A stretch of 43,931 nt of DNA from Gammaproteobacteria bacterium (GCA_018826895.1 JAHJYA010000114.1:1-43931), one strand, 5' to 3'; positions 25,059-33,777 are shown, counted from the stretch's first letter. Program-made: numbers and translations. The notes: a model not told the origin generated them from the sequence alone.

Positions 25059-25580
25059 ATGTCTGCTGTGATCAACCGCCTCGAGCAGTTGGTCGAGACC
25101 CTGGGCGGCCTGGCACGCGGATGCGTGCTGGTGCTGGTCCTGTTGGTGTCGGCCAACGTGCTGATCCGCTACGGCTTTTCCGTGAGCCCGGTGGCTTTGC
25201 AGGAGCTGGAGTGGTTCCTGATTTCGCCCATCGCCATGCTCGGTATTTCCTACGTGCTGAAACACCGCGCCGATGTGCGGGTGGACTTTATCTACGAGAA
25301 ATTCCAGCCGCGCACCCAAGCGGCGGTGGACCTGTTCAGCGCCCTGGCGACCTGCCTGATCGGCGCGTTCCTGGCCTGGGTCTGCTGGCATTACATGATG
25401 CAGTCCTACGCCATCGGCGAAGGCTCACCGGACCCCGGCGGCCTGCCCCATCGCTTTCTGGTCAAAGCCTTCTTGCCGCTGGGCTTCGCCCTGTTTGCCT
25501 TGCAAGGTATTGCAGACACCCTGCGCGCCATCAAGGGCTTGCGCGCATCCAACCCCACACCTGAGGAGGTCTTGCCATGA
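25059..25580 (+). CDS. TRAP transporter small permease (DctQ-type)
   Basis: A 173-residue inner-membrane protein with four hydrophobic segments (about residues 18-38, 53-72, 92-115, 133-155), the layout of the DctQ subunit. The conserved LQELEWFLISPIAMLGISYVLK and the following HRADVRVDF are typical. It forms the membrane complex with the large subunit encoded next. The gene starts four bases after the binding-protein stop and overlaps the large permease gene by four bases (ATGA), so all three are translationally coupled. The start MSAVINRLEQL at 25059 is preceded by GAGG at short spacing. Confidence 0.87.
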   Translation: MSAVINRLEQLVETLGGLARGCVLVLVLLVSANVLIRYGFSVSPVALQELEWFLISPIAMLGISYVLKHRADVRVDFIYEKFQPRTQAAVDLFSALATCLIGAFLAWVCWHYMMQSYAIGEGSPDPGGLPHRFLVKAFLPLGFALFALQGIADTLRAIKGLRASNPTPEEVLP

Positions 25581-26902
25581 GCCCCAATGAATGGCTGGCG
25601 ATCCTGATGGTGTTCGCCTTTTTCTCGATGATGATGGTCGGTGTACCGGTGGCCATCTCCCTGGCTGTATCCGGTTTCGCTGCCGGCCTGATCGGCTTCG
25701 GCCCGATGCTGTTCAGCCTGCTGCCGGCGCGCATGTTCGGTGTGGTCAGCAACTACACGCTGTTGGCGATACCGCTGTTTACCTTTATGGGGGTGATGCT
25801 GGAGAAATCCAAAGTCGCCGAGGACATGCTGGAGACGGTCGGCCAGGCCATGGGCGGTCTGAACGGCGGCATGGGCCTGGCCATCGTGCTGGTCGGCGTG
25901 TTGCTCGGTGCCTCCACCGGTATCGTCGGCGCCACCGTGGTGACCATCGGCCTGCTGACCCTGCCGGTGCTGCTGCGCCGCGGCTACAAACCCAGCGTGG
26001 CCTGCGGCACCATCTGCGCGTCGGGTACCCTGGGGCAGATAATTCCGCCGAGTCTGGTGCTGATCCTACTGGCCGATATCCTCGGCGAATCGGTCGGTTC
26101 GATCTTCGCCGCGGCCTTTATCCCCAGCCTGATGCTCGCCGGCGTCTACGTTGCCTACATGCTGCTGCTCGGCTGGCTGCGCCCGCAGTGGGTACCGGCG
26201 ATTCCAGCAGAAGAGCGTGCCCTGCTGAGCCGCAAACAACTGTGGAAGAACATCGCCAAATCAGTACTGCCGCCGCTGCTGCTGGTGGTCTGTGTGCTCG
26301 GCTCGATCATCGGCGGCCTGGCCGCACCGACCGAAGCGGCCTCAATTGGTGCGCTGGGCGCACTGCTTATCGCCGGCTGCGCCGGGCGCCTGAACCGCGA
26401 CACGCTCAAGCAGACCCTGCATGGCACCCTGAGCATCAGCGCGATGATCTTCCTCATCCTGCTTTGCTCGCAGCCGTTCTCCCTGGCCTTTCGCGGCCTG
26501 GGCGGCGAAGCCCTGGTGCATGACCTGTTCAGCCTGCTGCCGGGCGGTGAGTTGGGGGCAATCCTGTTCCTGATGGTGCTGCTGTTCGTGCTCGGCTTCT
26601 TCCTGGAGTGGATCGAGATTTCCTACATCGCCCTGCCGATGTTTCTGCCGGTGTTTATGGGCTATGGCACCGACATGGTCTGGCTGGCGATTCTGGTCGC
26701 GCTGAACCTGCAGATGTCGTTCCTCACGCCGCCATTCGGCTGGGCGCTGTTCTTCCTCAAGGGCGTCGCGCCGCCAGGCATCAGCACACGGGACATCTAC
26801 GTCGGCGCACTGCCCTTCGTCGGCCTGCAAATGCTCGCGGTGGCCCTGGTATTCGCCTTCCCCACCCTCGCCACCTGGCTGCCCAACGCCATCGGCTGGT
26901 AA
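25577..26902 (+). CDS. TRAP transporter large permease (DctM-type)
   Basis: A 441-residue inner-membrane protein of the DctM/IT superfamily, about twelve hydrophobic segments, the sodium-coupled transport subunit of the TRAP system. Visible motifs are LLGASTGIVGATVVTIG (about residues 109-125), CGTICASGTLGQIIPPSLVLILLAD (143-167) and the C-terminal NLQMSFLTPPFGWALFF. The length is standard and no lesion is seen. The ATG overlaps the small permease stop. The TauE-like gene starts 21 bases after its stop, so the transcript very likely continues through it. Confidence 0.88.
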   Translation: MSPNEWLAILMVFAFFSMMMVGVPVAISLAVSGFAAGLIGFGPMLFSLLPARMFGVVSNYTLLAIPLFTFMGVMLEKSKVAEDMLETVGQAMGGLNGGMGLAIVLVGVLLGASTGIVGATVVTIGLLTLPVLLRRGYKPSVACGTICASGTLGQIIPPSLVLILLADILGESVGSIFAAAFIPSLMLAGVYVAYMLLLGWLRPQWVPAIPAEERALLSRKQLWKNIAKSVLPPLLLVVCVLGSIIGGLAAPTEAASIGALGALLIAGCAGRLNRDTLKQTLHGTLSISAMIFLILLCSQPFSLAFRGLGGEALVHDLFSLLPGGELGAILFLMVLLFVLGFFLEWIEISYIALPMFLPVFMGYGTDMVWLAILVALNLQMSFLTPPFGWALFFLKGVAPPGISTRDIYVGALPFVGLQMLAVALVFAFPTLATWLPNAIGW

Positions 26903-26923
26903 CCCTCACATAAGAGAACACTT

Positions 26924-27760
26924 ATGGAATTTTTCTCTGCCTACAGCCCGCTGTGGCTGGCCGGGCTGGTCTGCGCCCTGCTGCTGACCGGCGCGGTGGC
27001 TGGCATCCTTGCCGGTCTGCTCGGTGTCGGTGGCGGTATCGTCATCGTGCCGGTGCTGTATCACCTGTTCACCCTGCTCGGTATCGACCCCGAGGTGCGC
27101 ATGCACGTCGCCGTCGGCACCTCGCTGGCGGCCATCGTACCGACCTCGATCATCTCCGCCAGGGCGCACTACAAACGCGGCGGGCTCAAGCCCGAACTGC
27201 TCAAGCCGCTGATCCCCGGCACCCTAGTCGGCGTGCTGATCGGCGCGCTGCTCAGCGGCTACCTGAGCGGTCAGGTGCTGGCGGCGATCTTCGCCGTGAT
27301 CGCCCTATTGGTGGCGCTGAACATGGCGGTCGAACGCAACCTGAGCCTGCGTGACGGCCTGCCCGGTAAAGCCGGCACCGGTGTGCTCGGGGTGTTTATC
27401 GGCAGCCTGTCGACCCTGATGGGCATTGGCGGCGGCACCCTTAGCGTGCCGATACTCAATGCCTGCCGCACGCCCATGCACATCGCCGTGGGCACCGGTG
27501 CCGCGCTGGGCGTGGTGATCAGCCTGCCGGGCGCCCTGGCCTACCTGATCAATGGCCTGGGCGCGGACAACCTACCACCGGCCACCCTGGGCTACGTCAA
27601 CCTGCTCGGCCTGGCCATGATCGTGCCGGTGACCATGCTCACCGCACCCTGGGGCGCACGCATCGCCCACGCCATCAACGCGCGCCTGCTGCGCCGCCTG
27701 TTCGCCCTGTTTCTGGCCCTTACAGCAATCCGCATGCTATTTGGCGCCTTTGCCCTCTGA
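26924..27760 (+). CDS. TauE/SafE-family membrane exporter
   Basis: A 278-residue inner-membrane protein of the TauE/SafE (DUF81) family, with about eight hydrophobic segments in two related halves. Repeats of the family motif are visible as AGLLGVGGGIVIVPVLY (about residues 30-46) and GSLSTLMGIGGGTLSVPIL (about 162-180). Family members export sulfite, sulfoacetate or other small anions, often after sulfonate breakdown. Lying between a TRAP importer and a Ggt-like hydrolase, it could remove an anionic product of the imported compound, possibly sulfur-containing. That is inference. Spacing of 21 and nine bases to its neighbours supports one operon. Confidence 0.85.
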   Translation: MEFFSAYSPLWLAGLVCALLLTGAVAGILAGLLGVGGGIVIVPVLYHLFTLLGIDPEVRMHVAVGTSLAAIVPTSIISARAHYKRGGLKPELLKPLIPGTLVGVLIGALLSGYLSGQVLAAIFAVIALLVALNMAVERNLSLRDGLPGKAGTGVLGVFIGSLSTLMGIGGGTLSVPILNACRTPMHIAVGTGAALGVVISLPGALAYLINGLGADNLPPATLGYVNLLGLAMIVPVTMLTAPWGARIAHAINARLLRRLFALFLALTAIRMLFGAFAL

Positions 27761-27769
27761 GGATCGACC

Positions 27770-29353
27770 ATGCTGAAAAGTACCCACGCCACCCGCGGCA
27801 TGTTCGTCGCCCCCCATCATCTGGCCGCCCAGGCCGGCCGTGACGTGCTCAAGGCCGGTGGTAACGCCGTCGAGGCCATGGTCGCGGCCGCCGCCAGCAT
27901 CGCCGTGGTCTACCCGCACATGAACGCGATTGGCGGTGACGGCTTCTGGCTGATCCACGAGCCGGGCAAGGCACCGGTGGCCATCGACGCCTGCGGCAGC
28001 AGCGCGGCCCTGGCTGATCGCACGTTCTACGCAGGCCTGGAGACAATCCCCAGCCGTGGCCCGACGGCAGCGCTGACCGTCGCCGGGACCATCGGCGGCT
28101 GGGCCAAGGCCCTGGAAGTGGCGTCCGCCTGGGGCACGCCGCTGCCGCTGCGCGACCTGCTCGCCGAAGCCATCGGCCAGGCGCGCAACGGCATCGTGGT
28201 CAGCCGCAGCCAGGCGCACCTGACGCGGGTCAAGTTCGATGAGCTCAAGGACGTGCCGGGCTTTGCCGACGTTTACCTGAGCGACGGCCAAGTGCCCGCC
28301 GAAGGCAGCCTGATGAAGCAGACCGCCCTAGGCGACACCCTTGCGCACCTGGCGGAAGCAGGTCTGGATGACTTCTATCGCGGCGAACTGGCCACGCGCA
28401 TGGCCGCCGAGCTGGAGCAACTGGGCAGCCCGCTGCGCCTGGCCGACCTGCAGGCCTACCAGGCCCAAGTGGTCACCCCGCTGCAGGTTCGCCTGGGCGA
28501 CGCCACCCTGTACAACATGCCACCGCCGACCCAGGGCCTGGCCTCGCTGCTGATCCTCGGCGTGTTCGAGCGCCTAAAGGTCGCCGAAGCCGAAGGCTTC
28601 GCCCATGTGCATGGCCTGGTCGAATCGACCAAGCAGGCATTCATGATCCGCGATCGTGTGGTCACCGACCCACGCCGCGTGCCGGCCGACCCGCAAGGCT
28701 TCCTCGCCCCGGACAACCTCGACGCCCTGGCGGCGGCGGTCGACCGCGACAGCGCCCTGGAATGGCCGCGCCCGACTTCGCCCGGCGACACCATCTGGAT
28801 GGGCTGTATCGACAACGAGGGCCGCGCGGTGAGCTTTATCCAAAGCGTGTACTGGGAGTTCGGCTCCGGTGTGGTACTGCCGTCCAGCGGCGTGGCCTGG
28901 CAGAACCGTGGCATCAGCTTCTCCCTCGACCCGACCGCGCTGCAGGCGCTGGAGCCTGGGCGCAAACCGTTCCACACCCTCAATCCGGCGCTGGCGCTAT
29001 TCGACGACGGCCGCGTGCTGAGCTACGGCACCATGGGCGGCGAAGGCCAGCCGCAAACCCAGGCCGCAGTGTTCAGCCGTTATCGCCTGGGCAGCGACCT
29101 GCAGGCCGCCATCACCGCACCGCGCTGGCTGCTTGGGCGCACCTGGGGCGACGTCAGCACCAGCCTCAAGCTGGAGAATCGCTTCCCCGCCGAACTGGTC
29201 GAGCAACTGCGCGCCGCCGGCCATGTGATCGAGGTGCTCGACGAAGCCTTCAGCGACACCATGGGCCATGCCGGCGCGTTGCTGCGCCACCCCAGCGGCG
29301 TGCTCGAAGGCGCGGCCGACCCGCGCAGCGATGGCAGCGTCTGCGGCCTGTAA
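27770..29353 (+). CDS. Gamma-glutamyltransferase-family protein, no signal peptide
   Basis: A 527-residue Ntn-hydrolase of the Ggt family. The likely autoprocessing site and nucleophile is T341 in PGDTIWMGCIDNEGRAVSF, and LNPALALFDDGRVLSYGTMGGEGQPQ is the glycine-rich C-terminal motif. Such enzymes cleave gamma-glutamyl amides or act as acylases. Unlike classical bacterial Ggt, which is periplasmic, the sequence begins MLKSTHATRGMFVAPHH without a signal peptide, so it should act in the cytoplasm on an imported substrate. It starts nine bases after the TauE-like gene and appears to be the last gene of the TRAP cluster. The lack of the usual TTHYS motif (TIWMG here) suggests a substrate differing from glutathione. 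Confidence 0.83.
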   Translation: MLKSTHATRGMFVAPHHLAAQAGRDVLKAGGNAVEAMVAAAASIAVVYPHMNAIGGDGFWLIHEPGKAPVAIDACGSSAALADRTFYAGLETIPSRGPTAALTVAGTIGGWAKALEVASAWGTPLPLRDLLAEAIGQARNGIVVSRSQAHLTRVKFDELKDVPGFADVYLSDGQVPAEGSLMKQTALGDTLAHLAEAGLDDFYRGELATRMAAELEQLGSPLRLADLQAYQAQVVTPLQVRLGDATLYNMPPPTQGLASLLILGVFERLKVAEAEGFAHVHGLVESTKQAFMIRDRVVTDPRRVPADPQGFLAPDNLDALAAAVDRDSALEWPRPTSPGDTIWMGCIDNEGRAVSFIQSVYWEFGSGVVLPSSGVAWQNRGISFSLDPTALQALEPGRKPFHTLNPALALFDDGRVLSYGTMGGEGQPQTQAAVFSRYRLGSDLQAAITAPRWLLGRTWGDVSTSLKLENRFPAELVEQLRAAGHVIEVLDEAFSDTMGHAGALLRHPSGVLEGAADPRSDGSVCGL

Positions 29354-29392
29354 AAGGTTGTTGCAACCCTGTGCAGGCCATAACGCACATCT

Positions 29393-29481
29393 GTAGGAGC
29401 CCCGCCTCGGGGCGAAGCGATTGCAGCCATTCAGTGAAACCGATGGTGTACAGCGCATTCGTCGCGGGGCGCGACTCCTAC
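29393..29481. repeat. REPIN, copy 2 of the GTAGGAGCCCCGCC family
   Basis: GTAGGAGCCCCGCCTCGGGG at the left, CGCGGGGCGCGACTCCTAC at the right. It corresponds to 22031-22119. It fills the space between the converging ggt-like and ridA genes, where it may terminate both transcripts. Confidence 0.8.
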
Positions 29482-29489
29482 AACAGGCC

Positions 29490-29885
29490 CTATGGCCGGC
29501 GCGCGATAAAGTCGATTTCCACCAGAGCATGCCGCGCCAGCCCGGTGGTGCCGATGCAGGTCCGCGCCGGACGCTTACCTTCGGGGAAATAGCTGGCGTA
29601 GACCGCATTAAAGCGCTCGTAGTCGCCATAGAAATCGGTGAGAAACGCCCGCGCCGAGACCACGTTTTCCAAACCCAGACCGAGACCTTTCAAGACCACC
29701 AGCAGGTTGTCGAAGGTCTTGTGGGTTTGCGCCTCGATACCCTCGGGCAAAGGCGCGGACTCGTTACCCGGATCGATGGGCAACTGCCCGGTGACGAACA
29801 CCCAGCCGTCCGCTTCGCAGGCGTGGGAAAAGGGTGCAACCGGCGCTGGGGCACCGGCGAACATGTGGTATTCAGGCAACGACAT
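29490..29885 (-). CDS. RidA-family enamine/imine deaminase-like protein
   Basis: A 131-residue RidA/YjgF-like protein: FVTGQLPIDPG (about residues 30-40), LKGLGLGLENVVSARAFLTDFYGDYERFNAVYASYF in the middle, and the near-C-terminal RPARTCIGTTGLARHALVEIDFIA, which contains the conserved arginine (R in RPAR) used to bind the imine's carboxylate. Family members hydrolyse reactive enamines/imines made by PLP enzymes or amino acid oxidases. The start at 29885 has GGAG five bases upstream. It follows glsA by 63 bases on the same strand and probably shares its transcript. It is not the archetypal RidA by sequence, so a specialised substrate is possible. Confidence 0.84.
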   Translation of the reverse strand: MSLPEYHMFAGAPAPVAPFSHACEADGWVFVTGQLPIDPGNESAPLPEGIEAQTHKTFDNLLVVLKGLGLGLENVVSARAFLTDFYGDYERFNAVYASYFPEGKRPARTCIGTTGLARHALVEIDFIARRP

Positions 29886-29948
29886 AAGCACTCCAGGGCT
29901 GATCAACGGGCACCGGCGCAGCACTGCACCGGCCCCTGTGACCATACC

Positions 29949-30857
29949 TCAGAATACCGACCAGCCAATGCGCTCACTGAGCAATTCCAGTGCCTTGATT
30001 CCAGCCAGGGAGTTGCCCGCTGCGTTCAGCTCCGGCGACCAGACGCAGACGCTGAACTGCCCCGGCACCACCGCGATAATCCCGCCGCCCACGCCACTCT
30101 TGCCCGGCAGGCCGACGCGGTAGGCGAAGTTACCGGCCTCGTCGTACAGCCCGCTGGTGGCCATGATCGCGTTGACTTGCTTGCTCTGCCGCGCGCTGAG
30201 GATCTGCTGGCCGCTGTGCTTGCAGAAGCCGTCGTTGGCCAGAAAGCAGAACGCCCGCGCCAGATCGGCGCAGCTCATGCGCAGCGCGCAGTAGCTGAAG
30301 TAACTGCGCAGCACCGCTTCCACATCGTTATGGAAATTGCCGAACGACTGCATCAGGTAGGCCGCCGCGGCATTGCGCGCGCGGTGCTGGTATTCCGACT
30401 CGGCCACGTGCCGGTCCACCACGATCTGTGGGTTACCGGCCAGGCGTCGGACAAAATCGCGCATCGACAACACCGGCGCGGCAAAGCGCGACTGGTTGAT
30501 GTCGCAGATCACCAGGGCACCAGCATTGATAAACGGATTGCGCGGCTTGCCACGCTCGAACTCCAGCTGCACCAGGGAGTTGAACGGCTGACCGGAAGGC
30601 TCATGCCCCAGGCGCTGCCAGATGTCTTCCCCGGAATGCTCGATGGCCTGCACCAGGCTGAACACCTTGGAAATGCTCTGCACAGAAAACGGCGTGTGCG
30701 CATCACCGGCGCAGTACAACTCGCCATCGTTGCTGTACACCGCAATGCCCAGCTGGTTGGCCGGCACGTCGGCCAGCGCCGGGATGTAATCAGCGACCTT
30801 GCCCTGCCCGATCAACGGGCGGACCTGGTCAAGAATTTCAGTCAACAGTGCTTGCAT
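29949..30857 (-). CDS. glsA: Glutaminase
   Basis: Hydrolyses glutamine to glutamate and ammonia. The 302-residue protein has the serine-dependent glutaminase fold with the catalytic SISK motif in [17 protein letters not shown] (about residues 58-74), [17 protein letters not shown], and the C-terminal [29 protein letters not shown]. The start at 30857 ([14 protein letters not shown]) matches the family; the upstream ATG at 30896 would add 13 unrelated residues. No signal peptide, so cytoplasmic. It lies in a minus-strand set with a homocysteine methyltransferase-like gene upstream and RidA downstream. A 17-base perfect palindrome sits just before the start codon. Confidence 0.92.
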   Translation of the reverse strand: MQALLTEILDQVRPLIGQGKVADYIPALADVPANQLGIAVYSNDGELYCAGDAHTPFSVQSISKVFSLVQAIEHSGEDIWQRLGHEPSGQPFNSLVQLEFERGKPRNPFINAGALVICDINQSRFAAPVLSMRDFVRRLAGNPQIVVDRHVAESEYQHRARNAAAAYLMQSFGNFHNDVEAVLRSYFSYCALRMSCADLARAFCFLANDGFCKHSGQQILSARQSKQVNAIMATSGLYDEAGNFAYRVGLPGKSGVGGGIIAVVPGQFSVCVWSPELNAAGNSLAGIKALELLSERIGWSVF

Positions 30858-30876
30858 GTTCAGGCTCGCGAGCAAC

Positions 30877-30893
30877 CCCGGACGGCGTCCGGG
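30877..30893. promoter_or_regulatory. Perfect 17-base palindrome in front of glsA
   Basis: CCCGGACG-G-CGTCCGGG is perfectly symmetric and ends 20 bases upstream of the glsA start codon, within the 89-base gap after the methyltransferase gene. It could be an operator or, in RNA, a small hairpin that affects glsA translation. CGGGCACTGC is present twice in the same gap. Confidence 0.4.
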
Positions 30894-30946
30894 CACTGCC
30901 TGCTAGACGCGCGGCGCGGGCGACAAAGCACAGCGCCGGGCACTGC

Positions 30947-31846
30947 TTAACGCAAGCGCTCAGCCAACACCGCAATATGCTCCGGGCCAATGCCACAGCA
31001 GCCGCCCAGGTGGCTGGCGCCGCGCGCACGCCAGTCGGCGGCCCACTGCAGATAGCCCGGCGGATCGAGGTCGTCGCGCAGCGGGTCGAGACCGTCGTTG
31101 GCAGTGGCTTCTTTGGGCTGCGGCGGGAAGGCATTGGCGTAAGCGCCGATGGCGATCTGCACGCCCAGGCGCGCGAAGGTCTCACGCGCAGCATCAATGG
31201 CCCCGCCGATCACTTCCGGTTGGCTGCAGTTGAACAGCAGCACCTCGACACCCAGCTCAGCAGCCACAGCCGCCGCCTCGGCTACCGGCTCGCCGGAGCG
31301 CAGGCGCGGCACCTCGTCGGTGTCTTCATCCTGCAGGGTGAACGACAGCCAGAACGGTTTGCCATCGGCCGGCAAGCCGGCGCGTATGGCCCGCGCCTCG
31401 GCCGTGGCGCTCTGGGTTTCCGCCAGCCACAGGTCGACGTGGGGCGCCAGGCCGGCCACCAGCGGGGCCAACACTTGGTTAACTCGGCTCGCCTCGAACA
31501 GGTCCGGACGGTAGGAGCCGAACAGCGGCGGCAGCGAGCCGGCCACCAGTGTTTTGCCACCCGAAGCCACGACGGCCTCGCGTGCCAAACGTCCTGCGGT
31601 ATCGGCCAAGGTCAGCCCTTCGGCAGCAAAGCGCGCCTCACCAATGTGAAACGGCACCACCGCATAACTGTTGCTGGTGATCACCTGGGCACCCGCTGCG
31701 ATGTAGGCCGCATGCACCGCCACCACCTGCTCAGGGGCCTCGCTCAGGGCCAGAGCCGACCACTCGGGCTGGCGAAAGGGCGCCCCGCGCCGTTGCAGTT
31801 CACGGCCCATGCCGCCATCGAGAATGACTACCGAATTTGCGCTCAT
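30947..31846 (-). CDS. Homocysteine S-methyltransferase-family protein
   Basis: A 299-residue member of the zinc-dependent homocysteine S-methyltransferase (MmuM-like) family. Visible are ILDGGMGRELQRRG at the N terminus, ITSNSYAVVP, LFNCSQPE (first zinc cysteine) and HLGGCCGIGPEHI near the C terminus (the other two zinc cysteines). MmuM-type enzymes use S-methylmethionine to make methionine; betaine-using relatives also exist. The start at 31846 has AGGC upstream; the frame is open 12 codons further to an upstream ATG. It diverges from an ABC binding protein and permease, which could import its methyl donor. It heads the minus-strand set with glsA and ridA. Confidence 0.85.
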   Translation of the reverse strand: MSANSVVILDGGMGRELQRRGAPFRQPEWSALALSEAPEQVVAVHAAYIAAGAQVITSNSYAVVPFHIGEARFAAEGLTLADTAGRLAREAVVASGGKTLVAGSLPPLFGSYRPDLFEASRVNQVLAPLVAGLAPHVDLWLAETQSATAEARAIRAGLPADGKPFWLSFTLQDEDTDEVPRLRSGEPVAEAAAVAAELGVEVLLFNCSQPEVIGGAIDAARETFARLGVQIAIGAYANAFPPQPKEATANDGLDPLRDDLDPPGYLQWAADWRARGASHLGGCCGIGPEHIAVLAERLR

Positions 31847-31958
31847 ATACTGCCTGCTTATATGTTTATGAAAAAAACTCACTACCAGAGCGTTCTCTAT
31901 AACTATTTAATACGCCCGCCTCGGCGCTCCACAACCACTTTCGTACCAGGGGATTCCC

Positions 31959-32780
31959 GTGAAACTGCACACGCTACTGGCCTTGGGCCTCACCGTACTG
32001 GCTGCATCCACCCAGGCCCTGGCCGGCGACACCCTGGATCGCGTCGAGAAAAACCAAGAAGTGGTCAGCGTGCTGATGGAGAGCTACCCGCCGTTTTCCT
32101 TCCTCAACGAGCAGAACCAGCTCGATGGCTTCGACGTTGACGTGGCCAAGGCCTTCGCCGAGAAGCTGGGCGTGAAGGTGCGCTTCGAGACACCGTCCTG
32201 GGACGTGATCGCCGCCGGCCGCTGGGGTGGCCGTTATGACATCTGCATCTGCTCGATGACCCCGAGCAAGGCCCGCGCTGAAGTCTTCGACTTCCCGGTG
32301 CAGTATTACGCCTCGCCGGCCGTGATCGTGGTGCACAAGGACCAACAGGCCATCAACTCGGCCAAAGACTTGAGCGGCAAGAAGGTCGGCCTTGTCAGCG
32401 CCTCCAGCTACGAAAGCTACGTGAACAAGAACCTGATCATCGAAGGCGCTGAAGACACCCAGCTGGAATTCCCCTTCGACAACGTCCAGGCCGCGCCTTA
32501 CGACTCCGACAACGTGGCCTTCCAGGACTTGGCTCTGGGCGCTGGCGTGCGCCTGGACGCGATGATCACCAACCTGGTCAGCGCCCAACCGCGCCTGGAT
32601 CAGGACGGCCGCTTCAAACTGGCCGGCGCACCGCTGTACGCCGAGCCCAACTCGGTGGCCATCGAGAAAGGCGATGCCGAGTGGGACGCCAAGGTCCGTG
32701 CAGTATTCGCTGAGCTGAAAGCCGACGGCACGCTCAGCGCCCTGTCGCAAAAATGGATCGGCGCTGACATTACCCAATGA
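31959..32780 (+). CDS. Amino-acid-type ABC transporter substrate-binding protein
   Basis: A family 3 periplasmic binding protein of 273 residues. Signal peptide: MKLHTLLALGLTVLAASTQALAG, cleavage after ALA near residue 22. The mature part has VLMESYPPFSFLNEQNQLDGFDVDVAKAFAEKLG, the usual polar amino acid binding signature, and GRYDICICSMTPSKAR. The start is a GTG with AGGGGA five to six bases upstream. It overlaps the permease gene by four bases. No ATPase gene follows. The substrate is not determined; divergence from the homocysteine methyltransferase-like gene suggests a methylated sulfur compound or amino acid. Confidence 0.87.
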   Translation: MKLHTLLALGLTVLAASTQALAGDTLDRVEKNQEVVSVLMESYPPFSFLNEQNQLDGFDVDVAKAFAEKLGVKVRFETPSWDVIAAGRWGGRYDICICSMTPSKARAEVFDFPVQYYASPAVIVVHKDQQAINSAKDLSGKKVGLVSASSYESYVNKNLIIEGAEDTQLEFPFDNVQAAPYDSDNVAFQDLALGAGVRLDAMITNLVSAQPRLDQDGRFKLAGAPLYAEPNSVAIEKGDAEWDAKVRAVFAELKADGTLSALSQKWIGADITQ

Positions 32781-33610
32781 GCCCCACCCCACAGTCGCCT
32801 CGCCCGGCCGAACCGCGCGAGGCCCCACTGGCCCGCTTGTTCGGCTTTCGCACCCGCCTGTACCTGACCTGGGCGCTGATGCTCGCGCTGTGTGTGGCGT
32901 TCTTCCTGACCTTCGACCTGAAGTTCTCGATCATTCAGGAGAAGCTGCCGCTCCTGCTTGGCCTGCAACTGGCGCCCAACGGCTTCCTGCAGGGTGCGGC
33001 GCTGACCCTGTTCGTCTGCGTCTGCTCGATCTTCGCCTCCCTGGCCCTGGGCTTTGCCACCGCCCTGGCGCGACTGTCGAGCAGCGCGGTGGCTTTTGGC
33101 ATCGCCAGTTTCTACGCCTCGTTCTTTCGCGGCACGCCGCTGCTGATCCAGATCATGCTGATCTACCTCGGCCTGCCGCAGTTGGGCGTGGTGCCGGGCG
33201 CGATTACCGCTGGGGTGATTGCCCTGTCGCTGAACTACGGCGCTTACCTGAGCGAGATCTTCCGCGCCGGCATCATCGGCGTGCCCAAGGGCCAGCACGA
33301 AGCCTCCCTGGCGTTGGGCCTGAAACCGGCGGTGATCTTCTGGCGGGTGACCCTGCCGCAAGCCATGCGCACCATCATCCCGCCGTCGGCCAACCAGTTC
33401 ATCTCGATGCTCAAGGACTCTTCGCTGATCTCGGTGATGGGCGTTTGGGAAGTGATGTTCCTGGCGCAGTCCTACGGCCGCTCCTCGTACCGCTATATCG
33501 AAATGCTGACCACCGCGGCGGTGATCTACTGGCTGCTGTCGATTGGCTTGGAACTGCTCCAGGCCCGCCTCGAACGGCACTACGGCAAGGCTTACCTGAA
33601 CGCGCGCTAA
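32777..33610 (+). CDS. ABC transporter permease (HisM family), partner of 31959-32780
   Basis: A 277-residue inner-membrane permease of the polar amino acid group. A 40-residue N-terminal region precedes the first membrane segment. The coupling loop EIFRAGIIGVPKGQHEASLALG followed by LPQAMRTIIPPSANQF is intact and would dock an ATPase. Only this one permease gene is present, so it probably forms a homodimer. It overlaps the binding-protein gene by four bases. The expected ATP-binding gene is absent: the next gene is on the other strand. It may use AatP or another ATPase encoded elsewhere. Confidence 0.87.
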   Translation: MSPTPQSPRPAEPREAPLARLFGFRTRLYLTWALMLALCVAFFLTFDLKFSIIQEKLPLLLGLQLAPNGFLQGAALTLFVCVCSIFASLALGFATALARLSSSAVAFGIASFYASFFRGTPLLIQIMLIYLGLPQLGVVPGAITAGVIALSLNYGAYLSEIFRAGIIGVPKGQHEASLALGLKPAVIFWRVTLPQAMRTIIPPSANQFISMLKDSSLISVMGVWEVMFLAQSYGRSSYRYIEMLTTAAVIYWLLSIGLELLQARLERHYGKAYLNAR

Positions 33611-33642
33611 CTGCCCACATTCGCAGCCCTAGCGCGCCCCCT

Positions 33643-33777
33643 GTAGGAGCGAATTTATTCGCGATGCTTTTGCTGTGTAGGCATAAACGGGCAATTGCAG
33701 GTATGTAGGCGCTAAAAAGGTGTCCAGCCTTATGCCCGCGAAATGCGTGACAGCATCGCGAATAAATTCGCTCCTAC
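33643..33777. repeat. REPIN with perfect 25-bp inverted ends
   Basis: GTAGGAGCGAATTTATTCGCGATGC at the left (split over 33643-33667) is perfectly complementary to 33753-33777, with 85 bases between. The right arm also occurs alone at 22917-22939. It fills the gap between the converging permease and sbtB genes and can terminate both. Confidence 0.85.
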
